From Limnoperna fortunei (Eukaryota; Mollusca; Bivalvia; Mytilida; Modiolidae): a DNA stretch of 64,000 bases. The position numbers and the translations under genes were made by a program. Numbering within the stretch: position 1 is the stretch's first letter; each line of letters starts with the position of its first letter. Shown here in pieces: positions 47,794 through 60,522 of this stretch. Location: contig OX104114.1 of NCBI GenBank assembly GCA_944474755.1, forward strand, positions 25,877,220 through 25,941,219, read 5' to 3'. The notes under the pieces were generated by a model. The model did not search any database. It was not told the DNA's origin and saw only the letters and a list, made by a program, of their open reading frames with translations.

Positions 47794-47937
47794 AGTAAAA
47801 TATTTTATACTAGCTGTTAAAAGTGAAAAAGAAATAATGCGCACATTGTTTATCAATTATTCATAAACATCACAAGAATCGTCACATGAACTTACATCTG
47901 GTTTGATACAAGTTCAGTTTTTGTGTAATAGTAACGG

Positions 47938-48093
<156 letters not shown>

Positions 48094-51000
48094 TTATTAT
48101 CAGATTTTAATGTTAAAATGTTGCATTTATTGTGTCGTTAATACAAACAGACTTTTAGAATTAGAATACAGTGATACACAGTAACATCCACCAAAAAGCC
48201 ATACCTAAAATACACGTAGTACAGTGATATACAGTAACATCCACCACCAGGCCATACTTATAATACACGTACTACAGTGATATACAGTAACATCCACCAC
48301 CAGGCCATACTTATAATACACGTACTACATTGATATACAGTAGCATCCACTACAAGGCCATACCTATTATACACGTAATACAGTGATATACAGTAACATC
48401 CACCACCATGCCATACTTATAATACACGTACTACAGTGATATACAGTAACATCCACCACCAGGCCATACCTATAATACACATAATACAGTGATATACAGT
48501 AACATCCACCACCAGGCCATACCTATAATACACGTAATACAGTGATATACAGTAACATCCACCACCAGGCCATACCTATAATACACATAATACAGTGATA
48601 TACAGTAACATCCACCACCAGGCCATACCTATAATACACGTAATACAGTGATATACAGTAACATCCACCACCAGGCCATACCTATAATACACTAATACAG
48701 TGATATACAGTAACATCCACCACCAGGCCATACCTATAATACACATAATACAGTGATATACAGTAACATCCACCACCAGGCCATACCTATAATACACGTA
48801 ATACACTTGATATACAGTAACATCCACCACCATGCCATACTTATAATACACATAATACAGTGATATACAGTAACATCCACCACCATGCCATACTTATAAT
48901 ACACGTAATACAGTGATATACAGTAACATCCACCACAAGACATACCTATAATACACGTAAAACAGTGATATACAGTAACATCCACCACAAGACATACCTA
49001 TAATACACGTAATACAGTGATATACAGTAACATCCACCACCAGGCCATACCTATAATACACATTTTACAGTGATATACAGTAACATCCACCACCAGACCA
49101 TACCTATAATACACGTAATACAGTGATATACAGTAACATCCACCACCAGGCCATACCTATAATACACATAATACAGTGATATACAGTAACATCCACCACA
49201 AGACATACCTATAATACACGTAATACAGTGATATACAGTAACATCCACCACCAGGCCATACCTATAATACACATTTTACAGTGATATACAGTAACATCCA
49301 CCACCAGACCATACCTATAATACACGTAATACAGTGATATACAGTAACATCCACCACCAGACCATACCTATAATACACATAATACAGTGATATACAGTAA
49401 CATCCACCACCAGACCATACCTATAATACACGTAATACAGTGATATACAGTAACATCCACCACCATGCCATACCTATAATACACGCAATACAGTGATATA
49501 CAGTAACATCCACCACCAGGCCATACCTATAATACACGTAATACAGTGATATACAGTAACATCCACCACAAGACATACCTATAATACACGTAATACAGTG
49601 ATATACAGTAACATCCACCACCAGGCCATACCTATAATACACGTAATACAGTGATATACAGTAACATCCACCACCAGGCCATACCTATAATACACGTAAT
49701 ACAGTGATATACAGTAACATCCACCACAAGACATACCTATAATACACGTAATACAGTGATATACAGTAACATCCACCACCAGGCCATACCTATAATACAC
49801 GTAATACAGTGATATACAGTAACATCCACCACTATGCCATACTTATAATACACATAATACAGGGATATACAGTAACATCCACCACCATGCCATACTTATA
49901 ATACACGTAATACAGTGATATACAGTAACATCCACCACAAGACATACCTATAATACACGTAATACAGTGATATAGAGTAACATCCACCACCAGGCCATAC
50001 CTATAATACACGTAATACAGTGATATACAGTAACATCCACCACAAGACATACCTATAATACACGTAATACAGTGATATACAGTAACATCCACCACCAGGC
50101 CATACCTATAATACACGTAATACAGTGATATACAGTAACATCCACCACCATGCCATACCTATTATACACGTAATACAGTGATATACAGTAACATCCACCA
50201 CAAGATATACCTATAATACACGTAATACAGTGATATACAGTAACATCCACCACCAGGCCATACCTATAATACACGTAATACAGTGATATACAGTAACATC
50301 CACCACAAGACATACCTATAATACACGTAATACAGTGATATACAGTAACATCCACCACCAGGCCATACCTATAATACACGTAATACAGTGATATACAGTA
50401 ACATCCACCACCAGACCATACCTATAATACACGTAATACAGTGATATACAGTAACATCCACCACCAGGCCATACCTATAATACACGTAATACAGTGATAT
50501 ACAGTAACATCCACCACCAGGCCATACCTATAATACACGTAATACAGTGATATACAGTAACATCCACCACAAGACATACCTATAATACACGTAATACAGT
50601 GATATACAGTAAAATCCACCACCAGGCCATACCTATAATACACGTAATACAGTGATATACAGTAACATCCACCACAAGACATACCTATAATACACGTAAT
50701 ACAGTGATATACAGTAACATCCACCACCAGGCCATACCTATAATACACGTAATACAGTGATATACAGAAACATCCACCACCAGACCATACCTATAATACA
50801 CGTAATACAGTGATATACAGTAACATCCACCACCAGACCATACCTATAATACACGTAATACAGTGATATACAGTAACATCCACCACCAGGCCATACCTAT
50901 AATACACGTAATACAGTGATATACAGTAACATCCACCACCAGACCATACCTATTATACACGTAATTACAGTGATATACAGTAACATCCACCACAAGACAT

Positions 51001-53822
51001 ACCTATAATACACGTAATACAGTGATATACAGTAACATCCACCACCAGACATACCTATAATACACGTAATACAGTGATATACAGTAACATCCACCACCAG
51101 ACCATACCTATAATACACGTAATACTGTGATATACTGTAACATCCACCACCAGGCCATACTTATAATACACATAATAAAGTGATATACAGTAACATCCAC
51201 CACCAGGCCATACCTATAATACACGTAATACAGTGATATACAGTAACATCCACCACAAGACATACCTATAATACACGTAATACAGTGATATACAGTAACA
51301 TCCACCACCAGGCCATACCTATAATACACGTAATACAGTGATATACAGTAACATCCACCACTATGCCATACTTATAATACACATAATACAGGGATATACA
51401 GTAACATCCACCACCATGCCATACTTATAATACACGTAATACAGTGATATACAGTAACATCCACCACAAGACATACCTATAATACACGTAATACAGTGAT
51501 ATACAGTAACATCCACCACTATGCCATACTTATAATATACATAATACAGTGATATACAGTAACATCCACCACCATGCCATACTTATAATACACGTAATAC
51601 AGTGATATACAGTAACATCCACCACCAGGCCATACCTATAATACACATAATAAAGTGATATACAGTAACATCCACCACCAGGCCATACCTATAATACACG
51701 TAATACAGTGATATACAGTAACATCCACCACCATGCCATACCTATTATACACGTAATACAGTGATATACAGTAACATCCACCACAAGATATACCTATAAT
51801 ACACGTAATACAGTGATATACAGTAACATCCACCACCAGGCCATACCTATAATACACGTAATACAGTGATATACAGTAACATCCACCACAAGACATACCT
51901 ATAATACACGTAATACAGTGATATACAGTAACATCCACCACCAGGCCATACCTATAATACACGTAATACAGTGATATACAGTAACATCCACCACCAGACC
52001 ATACCTATAATACACGTAATACAGTGATATACAGTAACATCCACCACCAGGCCATACCTATAATACACGTAATACAGTGATATACAGTAACATCCACCAC
52101 CAGGCCATACCTATAATACACGTAATACAGTGATATACAGTAACATCCACCACAAGACATACCTATAATACACGTAATACAGTGATATACAGTAACATCC
52201 ACCACCAGGCCATACCTATAATACACGTAATACAGTGATATACAGTAACATCCACCACCAGGCCATACCTATAATACACGTAATACAGTGATATACAGTA
52301 ACATCCACCACCATGCCATACCTATTATACACGTAATTACAGTGATATGCAGTAACATCCACCACAAGACATACCTATAATACACGTAATACAGTGATAT
52401 ACAGTAACATCCACCACCAGGCCATACCTATAATACACGTAATACAGTGATATACAGTAACATCCACCACCAGGCCATACCTATAATACACGTAATACAG
52501 TGATATACAGTAACATCCACCACCAGGCCATACCTATAATACACATAATACAGTGATATACAGTAACATCCACCACTATGCCATACTTATAATACACATA
52601 ATACAGTGATATACAGTAACATCCACCACCATGCCATACTTATAATACACGTAATACAGTGATATACAGTAGCATCCACCACAAGACATACCTATAATAC
52701 ACGTAATACAGTGATATACAGTAACATCCACCACAAGACATACATATAATACACGTAATACAGTGATATACAGTAACATCCACCACCAGGCCATACCTAT
52801 AATACACGTAATACAGTGATATACAGTAACATCCACCACAAGACATACCTATAATACACGTAATACAGTGATATACAGTAACATCCACCACCAGGCCATA
52901 CCTATAATACACATGATACAGTGATATACAGTAACATCCACCACCAGATCATACCTATAATACACGTAATACAGTGATATACAGTAACATCCACCACTAT
53001 GCCATACTTATAATACACATAATACAGTGATATACAGTAACATCCACCACCATGCCATACTTATAATACACGTAATACAGTGATATACAGTAACATCCAC
53101 CACAAGACATACCTATAATACACGTAATACAGTGATATACAGTAACATCCACCACAAGACATACATATAATACACGTAATACAGTGATATACAGTAACAT
53201 CCACTACCAGGCCATACCTATAATACACATAATACAGTGATATACAGTAACATCCACCACAAGACATACCTATAATACACGTAATACAGTGATATACAGT
53301 AACATCCACCACCAGGCCATACCTATAATACACATAATACAGTGATATACAGTAACATCCACCACCAGACCATACCTATAATACACGTAATACAGTGATA
53401 TACAGTAACATCCACCACCAGGCCATACCTATAATAGACGTAATACGGTGATATACAGTAACATCCACCACAAGTCATACCTATAATGCACGTAATACAG
53501 TGATATACAGTAACATCCACCACCAGGCCATACCTATAATACACATAATACAGTGATATACAGTAACATCCACCACCAGACCATACCTATAATACACGTA
53601 ATACAGTGATATACAGTAACATCCACCACCAGGCCATACCTATAATAGACGTAATACAGTGATATACAGTAACATCCACCACCAGGCCATACCTATAATA
53701 CATATAATACAGTGATATACAGTAACATCCACCACCAGGCAATACCTATAATACACGTTATACAGTGATATACAGTAACATCCACCACCAGGCCATACCT
53801 ATAATACACGTAATACAGTGAT

Positions 53823-54327
53823 ATTATACAAATACAGGCTTTCTCGTAGTCAATACAAGTTTATATCGACCGAGATATGTATATAGACCGAGGACGTAGT
53901 CCGAGGTCGATATACAACTCGAGGTCGATATATATAACTTGTATTGATTAAGAGAAAGGCTGTATTTTTAATATTATTAATTGATAATTTTGCTGTATTT
54001 TAATTTGTCACACACAAAAATAAAAATATCAATAAAAAATGAATAAAAACAAAAATCTCTTTCTTATTTAAGGGTGCACACCTTTTGTTCTCAACACTGT
54101 CCATTGTTTGTTGTTTTGTTTCAGCACATGATTGATAACCGGATGTAAAATATGATTGGTTGATTGCGAAACGTCATAAATTTTTGGAATTTTATTTTCC
54201 ATTTTTAGTAACCGTGCAATCCGCAAAAGTCAATCCGCAATAAATCAGTCAATCCGCCAAAGTACAAAATATCAAGTGGTAGATTTCGGACAAATAAAAA
54301 TTCAGCAAAATTATCAATTGATAATAT
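53823..54327. mobile_element. Composite hairpin plus MITE inserted in the minisatellite
   Basis: The left part (about 53827-53970) is an inverted repeat ('tacaggctttctcgtagtca' with its complement) around 'gaggacgtagtccgaggtc'. The right part (53974-54325) has ~36-base inverted ends containing 'attgataattttgctgtatt'. It interrupts a unit between 'cagtgatat' and 'atacagtaac'. Confidence 0.8.
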
Positions 54328-54998
54328 ACAGTAACATCCACCACCAGGCAATACCTATAATACACATAATACAGTGATATACAGTAACATCCACCACCAG
54401 GCCATACCTATAATACACATAATACAGTGATATATAGTAACATCCACAACCAGGCCATACCTATAATACACATAATAAATTGATATACAGTAACAGCCAC
54501 CACCAGGCCATACCTATAATACACATAATACAGTGATATACAGTAACATCCACCACCAGACCATACCTATAATACACGTACTACAGTGATATACAGTAGC
54601 ATCCACTACAAGGCCATACCTATAATACACATAATACAGTGATATACAGTAACATCCACCACCAGGTCATACCTATAATACACGTAATACAGTGATATAC
54701 AGTTACACCCACCACCAGGCCATACATATAATACACATAATACAGTGATATACAGTAACATCCACCACCAGGCCATACCTATAATACACATAATACAGTG
54801 ATATACAGTAACATCCACCACCAGACCATACCTATAATACACGTACTACAGTGATATACAGTAGCATCCACTACAAGGCCATACCTATAATACACATAAT
54901 ACAGTGATATACAGTGACATCCACCACAAGGCTATACCTATAATACAGGTAATACAGTGATGAACAGTAACATCCACCACCAGGCCATACCTATAATA

Positions 54999-55210
54999 CA
55001 CGTAATACAGTAACATCCAACACCAGGCCATACCTATAATACACGTAATACAGTAACATCCACCACCAGGCCATACCTATAATACACGTAATACAGTAAC
55101 ATCCACCACCAGGCCATACCTATAATACACGTAATACAGTAACATCCACCATCAGGCCATACCTATAATACACGTAATACAGTAACATCCACCACCAGGC
55201 CATACCTATA
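54999..55210 (+). repeat. Sub-array of 43-bp shortened units
   Basis: Five consecutive units lack 10 bases, going directly from 'aatacagt' to 'aacatccacc'. The lost block is bounded by short ACAG direct repeats. Confidence 0.85.
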
Positions 55211-55281
55211 ATACACGTACTACAGTGATATACAGTAGCACCCGTACAAGGCCGTACTTATAATACACGTAATACAGTGAT

Positions 55282-55788
55282 ATTATACAAATACAGCCTT
55301 CCTCGTAGTCAATACAGGTTTTTATCGACTGAGAGATGTATATCGACCGAGGACGTAGTCCGAGGTCGATATACAACTCGAGGTCGATATATATAACTTG
55401 TATTGATTAAGAGAAAGGCTGTATTTTTTATATTATTAATTGATAATTTTGCTGTATTTTAATTTGTCACACAAAAAAAATAAAAATATAAATAAAAATA
55501 AATAGAAACAAAAATCTCATTCTTATTTAAAGGTGCAAACCTTTTGTTCTCAACTGTCCATTGATTGTTGTTTTGTTGCAGCACATGATTGATAACCAGA
55601 TGAAAAATATGATTGGCTGATTGCGAAATGTCATACAATTTTTGGAATTTTATGTTCTACTTTTAGTAACCATGCAATCCGCAAATGTCAATATGCAATA
55701 AATCAGTCAATCCGCCAAAATGCAAAATGTCACGTGGTAGACTTTGGACAAATTAAAATACAGCAAAATTATCAAATAATAATATACA
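55282..55788. mobile_element. Second copy of the composite element
   Basis: Same two-part structure as 53823-54327, same orientation, about 90% similar by eye, also within the minisatellite. Confidence 0.8.
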
Positions 55789-56102
55789 GTAACATCCACC
55801 ACCAGGCCATAATATAATACAAGTACTACAGTGATATACAGTAGCATCCACTACAAGGCCATACCTATAATAAACATAATACAGTGATATACAGTAACAT
55901 CCACCACCAGGCCATACATATAATACACGTACTTACGGTGATATATAGTAGCATCCACTACAAGGCCATACCTATAATACACATAATACAGTGATATACA
56001 GTAACATACACCACCAGGCCATACATATAATACACATAATACAGTGATATACAGTAACATCCACCACCAGGCCATACCTATAATACACGTTATACAGTGA
56101 TA

Positions 56103-56374
56103 TTTATAGATTATTTACGTTTTTTGAAACGAGATGCGTTTTCTCGTCCATATCTCATCGAAGGGCGACAGCCCTGAGATGAGATGACGAGAAAATGCAT
56201 CGAGTTTCATAAAACGAATATAATCTGTTTATCGCTGCTTTGTAACATTGTGACGTCACAGTGTTTACTTAACGACGTCTTGACAGCGAGCTGAGATGGG
56301 CCAATCTCACGCTAGTAGAGTGAGATGGAATAATATCGCACACAAAGATCAAAGGAAAATACTGCAAAATAGCG
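56103..56374. mobile_element. Hairpin plus MITE inserted in the minisatellite
   Basis: An inverted repeat around 'gaagggcgacagccct' (about 56110-56225) is followed by a segment with inverted ends 'atcgctgctttg'/'gcaaaatagcgat' (56226-56374). The second part is related to 23688-23825. Confidence 0.75.
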
Positions 56375-56565
56375 ATATACAGTAACATCCACCACCAGGC
56401 CATACCTATAATACACGTAATACAGTGATATACAGTAACATCCACTATCAGACCATAGGCATAATACACGTAATACAGTGATATAAAGTAACATCCACCA
56501 CCAGGCCATACCTATAATACATGAAATACAGTGATCTATATTAACATCCACCATCAGGCCATGCG

Positions 56566-56617
56566 TTCATTTATTTATTTATTTATTATTTATTAATTAA
56601 TTAATTAATTAATTAAT

Positions 56618-56652
<35 letters not shown>

Positions 56653-56692
56653 TTATTTATTAATTAATTAATTAATTTATTCATTCATTCAT

Positions 56693-56751
<59 letters not shown>

Positions 56752-56752
56752 T
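56566..56752. repeat. (TTTA)n array with TTAA-rich interruptions
   Basis: Complement-sense counterpart of the (AAAT)n tract at 47938-48093, directly after the last minisatellite unit. Confidence 0.95.
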
Positions 56753-57640
56753 AGCCTTCCTATTTTGTTATTGTAAAATGAGGAATTTGCATGTTTTTTT
56801 CCAATGAATTAAACATCTAAATTCCTGTTGATGTAATTACAAACTTACAGATCAATAAATGTTTTCTGAAAATCGATTCGATAATAGCATCCATCATAAA
56901 AGATAAAAATAATCAAGTTCAAATAATTTTTTATTCGCATCAAAAATATACAGTTTGTAATAAACATATACACTTTAAAAAATAACTTTTGCAATATCAG
57001 TTTTAATTGCATCTTACATAGTTTTAGTACTTAGTCAAAAATTAAAACTTCTCAAACTAGGAAAAATTTCATAAAAGGTTAGTGACAATGAACTCCTAGA
57101 TAGTCATCTACTTATAATCACTGACCAATAAAATGAGGTTGCTTGTCGATCATTACTGCAAGGAATGTTATTTGTTTTTGCTTAATGTCATGAGTTTTTA
57201 CCCGATACTCCGGTTTCCTCTGCAATAATAAGTAACACTATAATATAGCTGAAATTATTGGTACAAATTGTGTTAAACCACAACCAAATAAAAAAAACCC
57301 ACGGACATCAGCTAATAGTGTTTTGGTTTTGAATAATGACTTGACGTTATCCATTTTTTTTTTATTTAGAATGTTAAAATGTACAAATTTTGCAAACTAA
57401 AATGAAATAGATATTTAGTTAGTATAGATAAAAAGTTATTTAAATTTCAATTATTTAATGTTTTAAATCAAATACAAACGCCTTTATATCCCCTTTTAAC
57501 TCCGATTTAAACCTTAGGGCCTTTTAAGTTTATTGAGATTGTAGTATAGTTTTGCATTGTTTGCGTTTAGGTCACATAGTGAAATTCGACTCTTAAAAAG
57601 TAAAAAATACATCAGTGCAATCAAATGTCAAAACACGAAC
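56753..57640. other. Mostly featureless; one degraded SINE domain
   Basis: 57185-57290 keeps 'cccgatactccggtttcctc' and 'atagctgaaat', a heavily decayed reverse-strand copy of the SINE central domain. Nothing else recognised. Confidence 0.45.
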
Positions 57641-57649
57641 AGAAAACCT

Positions 57650-57790
57650 TGGGAAACACACAAACACACAAACAAAAGACAGCGACAATAGAGAGCAAAG
57701 CAAGTCCGGCAAAGAAAGATACAACATAAACAACCAACATCGTATTTGTGCGAGAGACTGATATCGCGTATTTGTCTACACGTATATGGC
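57650..57790. repeat. Dispersed repeat, second copy
   Basis: Shares 'agcaagtccggcaaagaaag' and 'gatatcgcgtattt' with 20960-21250. Confidence 0.6.
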
Positions 57791-57859
57791 GTCTTTCATA
57801 ACATTTTTGCTCAATACAGACAACATGTGTGTCGCCTGGTTTTTGTTTAACCATGGCCT

Positions 57860-58809
57860 TGTTTTTTCCTCAACTTATTAAGTAAATGATACTTCTCGGT
57901 ATCTTCGATTATTTTTTATTTTAAAACTTATGCAAAACTTATACTTGATCTTTTCCTAATTGACGACCTGTTTACACAACAAAGAAGGAAAATTGATTTT
58001 TATCGCATGAACGTTATTTCGATGCACGTGAACAATAACTATTTACAAAACAGTATAGGATGATATTTTATGGTTATCTGAGATTCATATACATCAATCT
58101 CAGATTTGTTTGTTATAATTAACGTACTGATCCTACATAGATACTAAACACAAACAATTTCCTTTTTTTAAATTATTTAATCTTAATTAACATATTTCGT
58201 TTTTTTTTAGTTTAATACAACAACTGGTGTTTTTATATTTTTAGTGTTACAAAAATATTGCAATCAATATCCCAAACAATTAGGCAAAAATAAAGATACA
58301 ACTTGCGTCGAATTATGTTCATATCATTTTACATTTATCAATAATATTTTGGAAATCTGAAACCTTTTCCAAGTACATGTATTTTTTATAGGTTTTATAG
58401 TAGTAAAGTTGCGTCTGCCACATCACATATGCTCATTTTTTATACAGCTATTTTAGACATTTATCTTTTAATTAGGTTTCAACAGGAAATGGTCTGCTGC
58501 AACATTTTCCTTTTTAACATTTTATTAACCTCCTACTGATTTTACAATGAAATTTGAACATACTAATTCCTGTTTCATGCACAAAAGATCGCTTTACAAT
58601 TAAGTTTATCTTATTGTTAAGGTGTATAATCTTTATTGCTTGGGAAAAATGTTTTTGTTACGTTGTGCAATCGTGTATAAAATATATTTTAGCAGTCTTG
58701 GGCATTCACACTTTATTGCTCGTTGTTCATTTTCATAATAAAAAAATATCTCGATCTACATTGACGAATATAAATAGTCACATTCAATTCTAGAGTACTC
58801 AAACATAAT

Positions 58810-58810
<1 letters not shown>
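57860..58810. other. Non-coding, nothing recognised
   Basis: AT-rich, no supported ORF; the ORF at 58554-58793 has no recognisable content. Confidence 0.4.

Positions 58811-58813
<3 letters not shown>

Positions 58814-58842
<29 letters not shown>
58814..58842. repeat. (TA)n tract, left edge of the TA-flanked cluster
   Basis: About 14 TA units immediately before the first 457-bp SINE unit. Confidence 0.9.
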
Positions 58843-58845
<3 letters not shown>

Positions 58846-59947
58846 GTCTATTTATATATGCCCAACATCTGATTGTATTTCAACATTGGATCTTTAGAAA
58901 TGCACTAAAGATACATAGTTAAGATAAATGATATTTATAAGTGTCTAATGAATTAACCAAACAATGTCGTTGTAATTTCCACTCTGAAAATCATCTGTAC
59001 ACACAGATTTGATTTTTGAGCCGTCCCACCTCGGGAATCGAACTCGTGTCAGTTTATAACATCTATGGCTACTGCGCCTAGCATGTAAAGACAGAGGTGT
59101 AACCTCTAGACCAGATCCGTCCGCTAAAAAACGGAGTTTCACTGGCCTAGTGTTACTTTTGGTTGAACATGTCATTTACATACACAATGTTTTTTTGTGC
59201 GACCTGAGCTTTAATTACAACGATTTTCATACAATCAGAATGGATCTGTAAGCAATTATACAGATGCGTGCATATAGTTGTTTTGAATTTCTATTTATAA
59301 TTGTCTATTTATATATGCCCAACATCTGATTGTATTTCAACATTGGATCTTTAGAAATGCACTAAAGATACATAGTTAAGATAAATGATATTTATAAGTG
59401 TCTAATGAATTAACCAAACAATGTCGTTGTAATTTCCACTCTGAAAATCATCTGTACACACAGATTTGATTTTTGAGCCGTCCCACCTCGGGAATCGAAC
59501 TCGTGTCAGTTTATAACATCTATGGCTACTGCGCCTAGCATGTAAAGACAGAGGTGTAACCTCTAGACCAGATCCGTCCGCTAAAAAACGGAGTTTCACT
59601 GGCCTAGTGTTACTTTTGGTTGAACATGTCATTTACATACACAATGTTTTTTTGTGCGACCTGAGCTTTAATTACAACGATTTTCATACAATCAGAATGG
59701 ATCTGTAAGCAATTATACAGATGCGTGCATATAGTTGTTTTGAATTTCTATTTATAATTGTCTATTTATATATGCCCAACATCTGATTGTATTTCAACAT
59801 TGGATCTTTAGAAATGCACTAAAGATACATAGTTAAGATAAATGATATTTATAAGTGTCTAATGAATTAACCAAACAATGTCGTTGTAATTTCCACTCTG
59901 AAAATCATCTGTACACACAGATTTGATTTTTGAGCCGTCCCACCTCG
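58842..59947 (-). mobile_element. tRNA-derived SINE, 457-bp tandem units
   Basis: Units start at 58842, 59299 and 59756 (exact 457-base period); the third is cut at the palindrome centre. On the minus strand each full unit has a tRNA-like A box (TGGTCTAGAGG) and B box (GAGTTCGATTCCC) separated by ~57 bases, within a stretch that also yields an identical 76-codon ORF. The 3' end is 'aattcattagacacttat'. The copies look identical, so the amplification is recent or an assembly effect. Confidence 0.75.
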
Positions 59948-59953
59948 GGAATC

Positions 59954-60505
59954 GAGGTGGGACGGCTCAAAAATCAAATCTGTGTGTACAGATGATTTTC
60001 AGAGTGGAAATTACAACGACATTGTTTGGTTAATTCATTAGACACTTATAAATATCATTTATCTTAACTATGTATCTTTAGTGCATTTCTAAAGATCCAA
60101 TGTTGAAATACAATCAGATGTTGGGCATATATAAATAGACAATTATAAATAGAAATTCAAAACAACTATATGCACGCATCTGTATAATTGCTTACAGATC
60201 CATTCTGATTGTATGAAAATCGTTGTAATTAAAGCTCAGGTCGCACAAAAACATTGTGTATGTAAATGACATGTTCAACCAAAAGTAACACTAGGCCAGT
60301 GAAACTCCGTTTTTTAGCGGACGGATCTGGTCTAGAGGTTACACCTCTGTCTTTACATGCTAGGCGCAGTAGCCATAGATGTTATAAACTGACACGAGTT
60401 CGATTCCCGAGGTGGGACGGCTCAAAAATCAAATCTGTGTGTACAGATGATTTTCAGAGTGGAAATTACAACGACATTGTTTGGTTAATTCATTAGACAC
60501 TTATA
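59954..60505 (+). mobile_element. Inverted copy of the SINE tandem (palindrome right arm)
   Basis: Reverse complement of about 59395-59947, separated from it by ~5 bases (GGAAT). It holds one full tRNA-like region: A box 60328-60338, B box 60396-60408. It ends in 'attagacacttat' and (TA)n. Confidence 0.85.
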
Positions 60506-60522
60506 TATATATATATATATAT

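Larger units (their letters stand above)
48169..56564 (+). repeat. 53-bp minisatellite array (~8.4 kb)
   Basis: The unit reads 'cagtgatatacagtaacatc' + 'caccaccaggccatacctat' + 'aatacacgtaata' (53 bases). Common variants are 'ccacaagacat' (52 bases), 'ccatgccatacttat' and 'cataatac' for 'cgtaatac'. By length about 130-140 units are present. It is interrupted by inserted elements at 53823-54327, 55282-55788 and 56103-56374. Units are not a multiple of three, so all minus frames give long repetitive ORFs, which I reject. Confidence 0.97.

Noticed and set aside
48169..53822. CRISPR array
   Set aside because: The repeats are contiguous with no unique spacers, and the DNA is clearly eukaryotic.
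48576..56554. Many minus-strand ORFs (60-110 codons) with repeated Tyr/Val/Cys/Trp-rich peptides
   Set aside because: They are translations of the 53-bp minisatellite, whose length is not a multiple of three, so the same peptides appear in all frames; no start context or conserved domain.
58945..60410. Genuine tRNA genes
   Set aside because: A and B boxes are present, but no proper acceptor stem or anticodon arm can be folded by eye, and the copies sit in a SINE unit.
60430..60480. Hammerhead in the 457-bp SINE unit
   Set aside because: 'cagatga...gaaa' resembles the core, but the second base of the CTGATGA box is changed and no stem II forms.
58945..60496. Identical 76-codon ORF present three times
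   Set aside because: It covers the tRNA-like part of the SINE (A and B boxes) and repeats because the unit repeats; no evidence of coding selection.
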